Assembly: GCF_025717065.2 (NCBI RefSeq) | Contig: NZ_JAOVZO020000003.1 | Location: forward strand, 682,001 to 746,000 | Reading direction: 5' to 3' | DNA: 64,000 bases | From: Tahibacter soli | Lineage (GTDB): Bacteria; Pseudomonadota; Gammaproteobacteria; Xanthomonadales; Rhodanobacteraceae | Shown: positions 19,682-27,510 of the stretch, one piece after another | Layout: every line of letters begins with the position of its first letter | Position numbering within the stretch: position 1 is the first letter of the stretch | The notes under the pieces: model-generated | Seen by the model: the letters and a program-made list of their open reading frames with translations, nothing else | Told to the model about the DNA's origin: nothing | Database searches by the model: none | Program-made: the position numbers and the translations under genes

Positions 19682-21538
19682 ATGGCCCCGATTTCTGCCG
19701 TCAACGATTTCGTCGTCAAGTTCGCCAACGTCAACGGTTCCGGTTCGGCCTCGGCGAACGAATTGTTCGCCAAGGCGATCCTGCGCATGGGCGTGCCGGT
19801 CAGCCCGCGCAACATCTTTCCGTCGAACATCCAGGGCCTGCCGACCTGGTACGAAGTGCGCGTCAACGCGCGCGGCTGGCTCGGCCGGCGCGGCGGCGTC
19901 GACCTCATGGTCGCGATGAATCCGCAGACGTGGGACGGCGACCTCAAGGAGATCGAACCGGGCGGCTATCTGTTCTACGACTCGACCAAGCCGCTGCCGA
20001 AGTCGAAGTTCCGCGACGACGTGACCGTGCTCGGCGTGCCGCTGACCGACATCTGCAACCGCACCTATTCCGAGGCGCGGCAGCGGCAGCTGTTCAAGAA
20101 CATCATGTACATCGGCGCGCTGTCGGTGCTGCTCGACATCGAGCCCGCGGTCGTCGAAACGCTGCTCGCCGAACAGTACAAGGGCAAAGAGAAACTGCTC
20201 GACGCGAACAAGCAGGCGTTCCATCTCGGCCGCGACTACGCGACGGAGCACCTCGCGCATCCGCTCGGCGTGCGCGTGGAGCGCGCCGACGCGGTCGGCG
20301 AACGCATCTTCGTCGACGGCAACGCGGCCGCTGCGCTCGGCTGCATCTACGGCGGCGCGACGGTGTGCGCGTGGTATCCGATCACGCCGTCGTCGTCGGT
20401 TGCCGAGGCTTTCCAGAAGTACTGCATGAAGTATCGCGTCGACGCGCAAACCGGCACGAACAAGTTCGCGATCATCCAGGCCGAGGACGAAATCGCGTCG
20501 ATCGGCATGGTCGTCGGCGCCGGCTGGAACGGCGCGCGCGCGTTCACGGCGACGTCGGGGCCGGGCGTGTCGCTGATGACCGAATTCATCGGCCTCGCGT
20601 ACTTCGCCGAAATCCCGGTCACGATCATCGACGTGCAGCGCGGCGGTCCGTCGACCGGCATGCCGACGCGCACGCAGCAGTCCGACGTGCTCGCGTGCGC
20701 GTACGCGTCGCACGGCGACACCAAGCACGTGCTGCTGTTTCCGGAAGATCCGGCCGAGTGCTTCGAGTTTTCGGCGGCGGCGCTGGATCTTGCCGATCGC
20801 TTGCAGACGCCGGTGTTCGTGCTGACCGACCTCGACATCGGCATGAACCAGCGCCTGTGCGAGCCGTTCCGCTGGGACGACGCGCGCGAATACGACCGCG
20901 GCAAGGTGATGACGCACGCCGAACTCGAAGCGGGCAAGGATTTCGGCCGCTACAAGGACGTCGACGGCGACGGCGTGCCGTATCGCACGTATCCCGGCAC
21001 GCATCCCACGCGCGGCAGCTATTTCACGCGCGGCACGTCGCGCGATCCGTACGCGCGCTATTCCGAGCGCGGACCCGACTACATTTACAATATGGAACGC
21101 CTGCTCAACAAGTTCGACACGGCGCGCTCGCTCGTGCCGCAGCCGGTCGCGCGCGCGGCGAAGCAGAAGGCGCGCTGCGGCGCGCTGTACTACGGCTCGA
21201 CGAGCCCCGCGATGGCCGAGGCGATCGACGCGCTCGAACGCGAAGGCGTGCACCTCGACACGCTGCGCCTGCGCGCGTTTCCGTTTCCCGAATCGGTGCG
21301 CGAATTCATCGACGCGCACGACACCGTGTTCGTCGTCGAACAGAACCGCGACGCGCAGCTGCGCAGCCTCGTCGTCAACGAGTTCGGCATCGACCCGGCG
21401 CGGCTCGTGCCGGTGCTGCACTACGACGGCACGCCGATCACCGCACGCTTCATCGCGCGCGCGATTTCCGAACGCGTGCGCTCGGCCGGCGGTCGCGCAC
21501 AGGGCAACGGCGTCGGCGCGGCGCGAGTCGGAGGCTAG
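19682..21538 (+). CDS. 2-oxoacid:ferredoxin oxidoreductase, fused gamma-alpha subunit
   Basis: 618 aa. The N-terminal ~190 residues are the gamma domain (GSGSASANELFAKAILRMG, LMVAMNPQTW). The rest is the alpha subunit with the pyrimidine-binding motif YPITPSSSVAEAF, the Gly-rich TATSGPGVSLMTE and VDVQRGGPSTGMPTRTQQ-type signature, and the C-terminal domain II (VFVVEQNRDAQLRSL). Such enzymes oxidatively decarboxylate 2-oxoacids to acyl-CoA with ferredoxin as acceptor. The gamma-alpha fusion is typical of the 2-oxoglutarate type (KorA), but substrate is not proven. A GGAG site lies eight bases upstream. Confidence 0.92.
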   Translation: MAPISAVNDFVVKFANVNGSGSASANELFAKAILRMGVPVSPRNIFPSNIQGLPTWYEVRVNARGWLGRRGGVDLMVAMNPQTWDGDLKEIEPGGYLFYDSTKPLPKSKFRDDVTVLGVPLTDICNRTYSEARQRQLFKNIMYIGALSVLLDIEPAVVETLLAEQYKGKEKLLDANKQAFHLGRDYATEHLAHPLGVRVERADAVGERIFVDGNAAAALGCIYGGATVCAWYPITPSSSVAEAFQKYCMKYRVDAQTGTNKFAIIQAEDEIASIGMVVGAGWNGARAFTATSGPGVSLMTEFIGLAYFAEIPVTIIDVQRGGPSTGMPTRTQQSDVLACAYASHGDTKHVLLFPEDPAECFEFSAAALDLADRLQTPVFVLTDLDIGMNQRLCEPFRWDDAREYDRGKVMTHAELEAGKDFGRYKDVDGDGVPYRTYPGTHPTRGSYFTRGTSRDPYARYSERGPDYIYNMERLLNKFDTARSLVPQPVARAAKQKARCGALYYGSTSPAMAEAIDALEREGVHLDTLRLRAFPFPESVREFIDAHDTVFVVEQNRDAQLRSLVVNEFGIDPARLVPVLHYDGTPITARFIARAISERVRSAGGRAQGNGVGAARVGG

Positions 21539-21541
21539 GCG

Positions 21542-21823
21542 ATGGGCGGATCGGTGGCGAACCTCCTTTCGGCTTTCGTCGGCATCATCCTGCTGCTCGC
21601 GTTCGTCGTGATCTTCATTCGCACGCAGTCGCCGTGGATCCTCGGCGCTTTGATCGCCGAGGCGGTCACGCTCGCGATGCGCCTGGGTTTCGGCCTCGCG
21701 ATGCAGAACGAGGCGATCCGCGACATCTACTTGGCCGTGTGGCAGCTTGCCGGGCTCGCGATGGCGGTATGCCTGCTGGCCTATGCGATCAATCTGCCGC
21801 CGTTGCGCAGGAATGAACAATGA
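21542..21823 (+). CDS. Small membrane protein inside the oxidoreductase operon
   Basis: 93 aa, not assigned to a family I recognise. Three hydrophobic segments are visible (about 5-25, 30-50 and 62-82: ANLLSAFVGIILLLAFVVIF, WILGALIAEAVTLAMRL, YLAVWQLAGLAMAVCLLAYA), with a short charged C-terminus (RRNEQ). It starts three bases after the alpha-subunit stop, so it is surely co-translated. It may anchor the otherwise soluble complex to the membrane or connect it to quinone chemistry; both are speculation. Confidence 0.75.
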   Translation: MGGSVANLLSAFVGIILLLAFVVIFIRTQSPWILGALIAEAVTLAMRLGFGLAMQNEAIRDIYLAVWQLAGLAMAVCLLAYAINLPPLRRNEQ

Positions 21824-21845
21824 TGCAAATGCTGCCGCGCTTTAT

Positions 21846-21984
21846 CTCCCTCTCCCCCGACGTCGTCGGGGGAGAGGGCTGGGGTGAGGGGGCGGCGCTT
21901 CCCACTTCGTCGAGCGCGACGCAGCGCCGGACGCATCCCCCTCACCCCATCCCTCTCCCCCAAGCAAGCTTGGGGGAGAGGGAG
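21846..21984. repeat. BIME-like palindromic repeat, copy 1
   Basis: Two REP-type palindromes in opposite orientation: one with CCTCTCCCCC and GGGGGAGAGGG arms near 21849-21878, one near 21954-21983. They are separated by inverted tails GGGGTGAGGGGG and CCCCCTCACCCC and a short variable spacer. A second copy lies at 29606-29736. It separates the small membrane protein from the beta-subunit gene and probably acts as an mRNA-stabilising or attenuating structure. Such repeats are typically spread by RAYT-type transposases acting in trans. Confidence 0.9.
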
Positions 21985-22006
21985 TCGCACGACTCGAGGT
22001 GATCGA

Positions 22007-23062
22007 ATGACCTACGTCGCCAAACCCAAACTGCACCACCCGACGCTGCCGCAGAATTCGCTGTGCTACACGCGCCGCGACTACGAGGGCAAGATTTCCA
22101 CCTTGTGCGCCGGCTGCGGCCACGACTCGATTTCGGCCGCGATCATCCAGGCGTGCTGGGAACTCGCGGTCGAACCGCATCGCATCGCCAAGCTTTCGGG
22201 CATCGGCTGCAGTTCGAAGACGCCGGACTACTTCCTCGGCCAGTCGCACGGCTTCAACACGGTGCACGGCCGCATGCCGTCGGTGCTGACCGGCGCGAAC
22301 CTCGCCAATCGCGACCTCTTGTACCTCGGCGTTTCCGGCGACGGCGATTCGGCGTCGATCGGCATCGGCCAGTTCGTGCACGCGATCCGGCGCGGCGTGA
22401 ACATGGTCTATATCGTCGAGAACAACGGCGTGTACGGCCTGACCAAGGGCCAGTTCTCGGCGACCGCCGACCAGGGCTCGACGTCCAAGCGCGGCGTCGT
22501 CAACGCCGACAGTCCGATCGACATGGTCGGCCTCGCGCTGCAGCTCGGCGCCACCTACGTCGGCCGCAGCTTCTCGGGCGACAAGCAGCAGCTCGTGCCG
22601 CTGATCAAGGGCGCGATCGCGCACCGCGGCGCGGCATTCCTCGACGTCATCAGCCCCTGCGTCGCGTTCAACAACCACGCCGGCAGCACCAAGAGCTACG
22701 AGTACGTGCGCGCGCACAACGACGCGGTCAACCGTCTCGACGTGATTCCGACGCGCGAGGAAATCGCCGTCGACTACGGCGAGGGCGAACTCGTCGAAGT
22801 CGAGCAGCACGACGGTTCGGTGCTGCGCTTGCGCAAGCTCGACGCCGGCTACGATCCGCGCGACCGGATCGCCGCGATGAACATCGTGCAGCAGCGCCAG
22901 GCGCAGGGCGAGGTCGTCACCGGCCTGCTTTACGTCGACGCCGAATCGGAAGACCTGCACGCGCACCTTTCGACCGACGCGCGCCCGTTCAATACGCTCG
23001 GCGCGCGCGAGCTGTCGCCGGGCGCCGCGGTGCTCGACAAGATCAACGCGTCGCTGCGTTAG
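22007..23062 (+). CDS. 2-oxoacid:ferredoxin oxidoreductase, beta subunit
   Basis: 351 aa thiamine-diphosphate-binding subunit that pairs with the gamma-alpha protein. It shows the CAGCGHD motif, GIGCSSKTPDYF, the HGRMPSVLTGANLAN stretch and the ThDP/Mg signature GDGDSASIGIGQ...ENN. This subunit of the 2-oxoglutarate/pyruvate type carries cysteines for a [4Fe-4S] cluster (the CAGC pair and C in VISPC). It is separated from the rest of the operon by the BIME-like repeat. Its stop overlaps the end of an opposite-strand gene by four bases. Confidence 0.92.
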   Translation: MTYVAKPKLHHPTLPQNSLCYTRRDYEGKISTLCAGCGHDSISAAIIQACWELAVEPHRIAKLSGIGCSSKTPDYFLGQSHGFNTVHGRMPSVLTGANLANRDLLYLGVSGDGDSASIGIGQFVHAIRRGVNMVYIVENNGVYGLTKGQFSATADQGSTSKRGVVNADSPIDMVGLALQLGATYVGRSFSGDKQQLVPLIKGAIAHRGAAFLDVISPCVAFNNHAGSTKSYEYVRAHNDAVNRLDVIPTREEIAVDYGEGELVEVEQHDGSVLRLRKLDAGYDPRDRIAAMNIVQQRQAQGEVVTGLLYVDAESEDLHAHLSTDARPFNTLGARELSPGAAVLDKINASLR

Positions 23063-23616
23063 CCGTCGCCGAGCGCGTCGCGCTCGGCCCGCAGACGCTC
23101 GAGTGCGCGCGCCGCGCGCCGCGCGCGCCACAGCGCCCAGACGAACGACGCGAGCGTCGGCGCGACGGCGCCGAGCAGCAGCTTGACCGGATCGGCCGAC
23201 GGCAACAGCGCGCGCGCGACGAACAGCACGACGACGCACAGCGCGGTACCGGCGCCGAGCTGCGCGAGCACGTAGCGCTCGGCGCGGATGCGTTGGTCGA
23301 TCAGTGCGACGACGTTCGCCGCCGGTGCCGAAAACAGCGCGTAGCGGCGGCGCAGCCACCAGTGCACGGATTGTCCGCCGATCGCCAGCGCCGCCGCGGC
23401 AGCGAGCCAGCGGCGCCCTTCGACGCGTTCGACGGGCAGGTTGAACCAGATGAACGCGACGAGTCCGAGCGTGGCGATCGTCGCGGCCAGTTCCAGCGCG
23501 AACAGCAGGCGCCGCCGCCGCTGCAGCCGGCGGATTTCGCGCAGCAGCGTGTCGGCGGCCGGGGCCGGCGCCGAGGTCCACGTCGTTGCAAGGTCGCCCC
23601 AGTCGTCGCCGCTCAT
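23059..23616 (-). CDS. Membrane protein of the ECF-sigma unit
   Basis: 185 aa, no family recognised. A hydrophilic N-terminus (MSGDDWGDLATTWTS) and an Arg-rich amphipathic stretch (about 25-37) precede three to four hydrophobic segments (about 38-57, 70-86, 118-136, 140-158) and a basic C-terminal tail. Its ATG overlaps the ECF sigma stop (ATGA). The position immediately after a sigma factor suggests an anti-sigma-like role, but the zinc-binding HxxxCxxC motif of common anti-sigma domains is missing. Confidence 0.7.
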   Translation of the reverse strand: MSGDDWGDLATTWTSAPAPAADTLLREIRRLQRRRRLLFALELAATIATLGLVAFIWFNLPVERVEGRRWLAAAAALAIGGQSVHWWLRRRYALFSAPAANVVALIDQRIRAERYVLAQLGAGTALCVVVLFVARALLPSADPVKLLLGAVAPTLASFVWALWRARRAARALERLRAERDALGDG

Positions 23617-24113
23617 CGTTCGTCCTCCCGCAGCCGTTCGCGCAGGGCCGCGCGTGCGCGACTCAATCGCCGATCCACCGTATTGACGCCGACGCCGACG
23701 ACGTTCGCGATTTCGGCGCTCGTGAAACCTTCGAGCACGAGCAGCACGCATTCGCGCTGTCCGAGCGGCAGTTGCCGGATCGCCGCGGCGAGACGCTCGC
23801 GGCGCTGCTCGATGTGCGCCGCCTCGTCCGGCACGGCGGCGGTCGCGACGACATCGACGTCGTCGATGTCGTCGGTCGGCGCCTGCGCGTCGCGCCGGCA
23901 GCCGTCGAGCGCCGCGTACTGCGCGACGCGCGCGACGAACGCCTTGAGCGATCCGTCGCCGCGCCAGGCCGGCAGCGCCTTCCACACGGCGACGCTCATT
24001 TCCTGCAGCAGATCGTCGCGCGCGGCACGGTTCGATGCATAGCCCGCGGCGATTCGCGCCAGCATGCCGGCGTGCTCGCGCAGCGTCGCCTCGATGCCGG
24101 GCGCGGCGTTCAC
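23613..24113 (-). CDS. ECF-family RNA polymerase sigma factor
   Basis: 166 aa with sigma region 2 (about 15-80: YASNRAARDDLLQEMSVAVW, FVARVAQYAALDGCRR) and region 4 (about 105-160: IRQLPLGQRECVLLVLEGFT, AEIANVVGVGVNTVDRRLSR). Region 3 is absent, as in all ECF factors. The GTG start overlaps the upstream stop (GTGA) and the stop overlaps the downstream start. It may direct its own operon and stress-type genes; no target promoter motif was identified. Confidence 0.9.
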   Translation of the reverse strand: MNAAPGIEATLREHAGMLARIAAGYASNRAARDDLLQEMSVAVWKALPAWRGDGSLKAFVARVAQYAALDGCRRDAQAPTDDIDDVDVVATAAVPDEAAHIEQRRERLAAAIRQLPLGQRECVLLVLEGFTSAEIANVVGVGVNTVDRRLSRARAALRERLREDER

Positions 24114-24820
24114 GCGGCCGCGACGTCGCGCCAGGCCGTGTAGGCGATCAGGCTGAACCACGGCAGCACGACGATGGCCACGAGCGGTTGCGCGACCATG
24201 AGCGCTGTCAGTTCCAGCGTGCACAAAGTGTACACGGCGACCGGCTTTCCGTTGCGCAGGAGGAACGCGAGCCCTTCGCCGAGCGCGTCGACGACACGGT
24301 CGTTCGTCAGCGCGATGCGCGGAACCGCGAACATCGTCAGCACCGCGGGCAGGGCGCCGCCGGCAAGGATCAGCGCGAATTCGCGGCGGGAAAAATGCAG
24401 CTCGGCGACGTTGCCGGTCGCGAGCGCGATGGCCTGGTCGACGCCGCCGACGATCGCGGCCGCACCGAGCTGGAACGCGAACACGACGAGCGCGATCGCC
24501 GCGTACGCGACGACGTGCAGTGGCCGTTCCGCGATTGCGCGCAGCGCGGCGCCCGGCGCGAACCGGTCGCCGCGCGCCTTCGCGTCGATCATGCACAGCA
24601 CCCACATGCCGACGACCGGCACGAGGCATTTCGACAGCACGATGCCGACGCGCGGCACCGCCTGGATGATGGCTTCGACGAAGAGCGGCAGCGCCGCGAG
24701 CAGCACGAAGCGCAGCGGCGCGCGGCGAAACAGCCGCCACGCCTCGCCGGACCAGTGTCCGAAACGCTTCCAGTGGTTGGTTTGCGGGGTGTCGAGGGCA
24801 GGTTGAACCAGCGTGGTCAT
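24110..24820 (-). CDS. Membrane protein, first gene of the ECF-sigma unit
   Basis: 236 aa with about six hydrophobic segments (for example LRFVLLAALPLFVEAIIQA, VGIVLSKCLVPVVGMWVLCM, VAYAAIALVVFAFQLGAAAI, ALMVAQPLVAIVVLPWFSLI). Its layout resembles the BPSS1780/DUF-type integral membrane proteins of unknown function. It overlaps the ECF sigma gene by four bases, so the three genes are one transcript. A role in sensing or signal transfer to the sigma factor is speculative. Confidence 0.7.
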   Translation of the reverse strand: MTTLVQPALDTPQTNHWKRFGHWSGEAWRLFRRAPLRFVLLAALPLFVEAIIQAVPRVGIVLSKCLVPVVGMWVLCMIDAKARGDRFAPGAALRAIAERPLHVVAYAAIALVVFAFQLGAAAIVGGVDQAIALATGNVAELHFSRREFALILAGGALPAVLTMFAVPRIALTNDRVVDALGEGLAFLLRNGKPVAVYTLCTLELTALMVAQPLVAIVVLPWFSLIAYTAWRDVAAA

Positions 24821-24880
24821 GATCGTCTCCTTGGCTTGTGTGCCGGTACAGACGAAGCGACCGCGAAAAACCTGACATGC

Positions 24881-26272
24881 CTATTCGCGGTTGAACGCCA
24901 CCACCGCATCGAGCGCGTCGCCGAGCCGCTCGACGCCGACAACTTCCATTTCGCCGATTTTGCCTTTTTTCGGCGCGTTCGCCTTCGGCACGATCGCGCG
25001 CAGGAAGCCGTGCGTCGCGGCTTCCTTCAGGCGTTCCTCGCCGTTCGGCACCGGGCGGATTTCGCCCGACAGGCCCACTTCGCCGAACGCGACGAGCTTG
25101 TCCGGCAGCGCGCGGTCGCGAAAGCTCGACAGCACCGACAGCAGCACCGGCAGGTCGGCCGCGGTTTCCTGCACGCGAATGCCGCCGACGACGTTGACGA
25201 ACACGTCCTGGTCGTACACCGCCGCGCCGCCGTGGCGGTGCAGCACCGCGAGCAGCATCGCGAGCCGGTTCTGTTCGAGGCCGAGCGCGACGCGCCGCGG
25301 ATTGGCCAGCGGCGACTGATCGACCAGCGCCTGCACTTCGACGAGGAGCGGCCTCGTGCCCTCGCGCGTGACCATCACCGCGCTGCCGGGCGTCGGGCCC
25401 GCGTGCGCCGACAGGAAGATCGCCGACGGATTCGGCACTTCGCGCAGGCCCTTGTCCGACATCGCGAAGACGCCGAGTTCGTTGACCGCGCCGAAGCGGT
25501 TCTTGAACGCGCGCAGCACGCGGAAACGGCTGCCCGATTCGCCTTCGAAGTACAGCACCGCGTCGACCATGTGCTCGAGCACGCGCGGTCCCGCGATGCC
25601 GCCTTCCTTGGTCACGTGGCCGACGAGAAACACGCTCGTGCCCGATTCCTTGGCAAAGCGCGTGAGCTTGGCGGCCGATTCGCGCACCTGGCTGACCGAG
25701 CCGGGCGCTGCGGTCAGAAGCTCGGTCCAGATCGTCTGGATCGAGTCGACGACGAGCACGTTCGGCTTGTCTTTCGCCACGTGTTCGATGATGCGTTCGA
25801 TGCACGTTTCGGGCAGGCAGCGCAGCGGTTCGAGCGCGAGCGACAGGCGCTGCGCGCGCGCGGCGACCTGCGCGACCGATTCCTCGCCGGTGACGTAGAG
25901 GCCCGACAGTCGCGTGCCGAGCGAACCGAGCATCTGCAAGAGCAGCGTCGACTTGCCGATGCCGGGATCGCCGCCGATCAGGACGACCGAACCTTCGACG
26001 AGGCCGCCGCCGAGCACGCGATCGAGTTCGCCGATGCCGATCGACGTGCGCGACTCGACGTTCTGCGCGACGTCGGCGAGCGACTGGATGCGGATCTGCG
26101 CCGTTTCGCCGGCATAGCCCGCGCGGCGCTGCGCGCCGGCCGCCTTCGCCGCCGGTTGCAGCACGATTTCGCTGAGGGTGTTCCACGCGCCGCAATCGGT
26201 GCACTGGCCCTGCCACTTGCTGTGCTCGGCGCCGCATTCGTTGCAGACGTACGCCGTTTTGGCCTTGGCCAT
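24881..26272 (-). CDS. radA: DNA repair protein RadA/Sms
   Basis: 463 aa; a RecA-like branch-migration ATPase/helicase in recombinational repair. All signatures are present: N-terminal zinc finger (C10, C13, C24, C27), Walker A GGDPGIGKS, Walker B (VLVVDSIQTIW), the RadA-specific KNRFG motif and the C-terminal Lon-protease-like domain with VNVVGGIRVQETAADLPV. It follows alr in the same orientation after 128 bases, as in related genomes. Confidence 0.97.
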   Translation of the reverse strand: MAKAKTAYVCNECGAEHSKWQGQCTDCGAWNTLSEIVLQPAAKAAGAQRRAGYAGETAQIRIQSLADVAQNVESRTSIGIGELDRVLGGGLVEGSVVLIGGDPGIGKSTLLLQMLGSLGTRLSGLYVTGEESVAQVAARAQRLSLALEPLRCLPETCIERIIEHVAKDKPNVLVVDSIQTIWTELLTAAPGSVSQVRESAAKLTRFAKESGTSVFLVGHVTKEGGIAGPRVLEHMVDAVLYFEGESGSRFRVLRAFKNRFGAVNELGVFAMSDKGLREVPNPSAIFLSAHAGPTPGSAVMVTREGTRPLLVEVQALVDQSPLANPRRVALGLEQNRLAMLLAVLHRHGGAAVYDQDVFVNVVGGIRVQETAADLPVLLSVLSSFRDRALPDKLVAFGEVGLSGEIRPVPNGEERLKEAATHGFLRAIVPKANAPKKGKIGEMEVVGVERLGDALDAVVAFNRE

Positions 26273-26400
26273 GGAAGGTCTCGCGCGGGGAATCGCGCGG
26301 AAGTCTAAACGTTCGCGTCCCACGCGGTGAGACGCGGGCGTATCGCCGCCGGCCGTCGAGAGACAGCGAAGGCGCGCAAGCCAGGCTTGCGCCGTTCTCG

Positions 26401-27483
26401 TCAACCGGCATCCTCGACGAACAGCACGCGCCGCGTCATGCCGCAGGTGAGGTCGTATGCAATCGTGCCGGCGTGCGCGGCGACCGTTTCGATCGGCAGT
26501 CCGCGGCCCCACAGGATCGCACGGTCGCCGACCCGCGCGTCGGGCACGTCGCGCAGGTCGATCGTGACGAGATCCATCGACACGCGTCCGACGATTCGCG
26601 CGAGGCGCTCGCCCAGAAGCACCGGCGTGCCGCTCGCGGCGCTGCGCGGATAGCCGTCGCCGTAGCCGATCGCGACGACGCCGACCGGCATGTCGGCCGG
26701 CGCGGTCCACGTGCCGGCGTAGCCGACGCGTTCGCCCTTGGTGATGCGGTTGACGGCGATCAGGCGCGTCGACAGCGTCATGGCCGGTGCGAAGCCGAAA
26801 TCCTCGCCGCACTTGCCGTCGACGACCGAAAGGCCGTACAGCAGGCCGCCGGTGCGCACCCAGTCGCCGCGCGCGGCGGGCCAGCCGAGCACGCCCGCCG
26901 AGTTCGACAGGCAGCGAGCGCCGGGCAGGCGGGCAGCGACCGCCTCGAAGCGCGCGATCTGTTCGGCGGTCACCGCATTGTCGAATTCGTCGGAAGACGA
27001 GAAATGCGTCATCAGCACGATGTCGCGGTCGACGGAGGCGAGCGCCGTCAGGCGCGCGTGCGCGGCGAGCGCGTCGTGCGGCGCGAAGCCGAGGCGGTGC
27101 ATGCCGGTGTCGATCTTGAGCCATACGCGCAGCGGCCGCGCGTCGCGGTCGGCTTCGAGCCAGGCGATCTGCGCGTCGTGGTGAATCACCGCGTCGAGTT
27201 TCAACCGGCGCATTTCGGCGAGATCGGCCGCCTCGTCGGGGCCGGAGAGAACGACGATGCGCTGGCGGTGCCCGGCCGCGCGCAGGCGCTGTCCGTCGGC
27301 GATCGCGGCGACGCCGAACGCATCGGCGTCGGCCAGCGTACGGGCGACGCGTTCGAGGCCGTGGCCGTAGCCGTCGGCCTTGATCACGGCCATCACGTTC
27401 GCGCCTTGCGCGAGGCTGCGCACGCGCGCGAGGTTCGCGCGCAGCGCGGATAGATGGATCGTTGCGACGGCGGTGCGGCTCAC
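26401..27483 (-). CDS. alr: Alanine racemase
   Basis: PLP enzyme that makes D-alanine for peptidoglycan. The GTG at 27483 is chosen because GGAG lies five bases upstream on the minus strand; it gives 360 aa, the family norm. The PLP lysine is K35 in VIKADGYGHG. The second catalytic base Tyr is in VGYAGTW, and the GYGDGYPR and CMDLV-like (VSMDLVTID) motifs are present. It lies 27 bases after dnaB and is likely co-transcribed with it. Confidence 0.96.
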   Translation of the reverse strand: MSRTAVATIHLSALRANLARVRSLAQGANVMAVIKADGYGHGLERVARTLADADAFGVAAIADGQRLRAAGHRQRIVVLSGPDEAADLAEMRRLKLDAVIHHDAQIAWLEADRDARPLRVWLKIDTGMHRLGFAPHDALAAHARLTALASVDRDIVLMTHFSSSDEFDNAVTAEQIARFEAVAARLPGARCLSNSAGVLGWPAARGDWVRTGGLLYGLSVVDGKCGEDFGFAPAMTLSTRLIAVNRITKGERVGYAGTWTAPADMPVGVVAIGYGDGYPRSAASGTPVLLGERLARIVGRVSMDLVTIDLRDVPDARVGDRAILWGRGLPIETVAAHAGTIAYDLTCGMTRRVLFVEDAG

Positions 27484-27510
27484 GCGGACTCCGGGCACGG
27501 GCTCCGGGCG

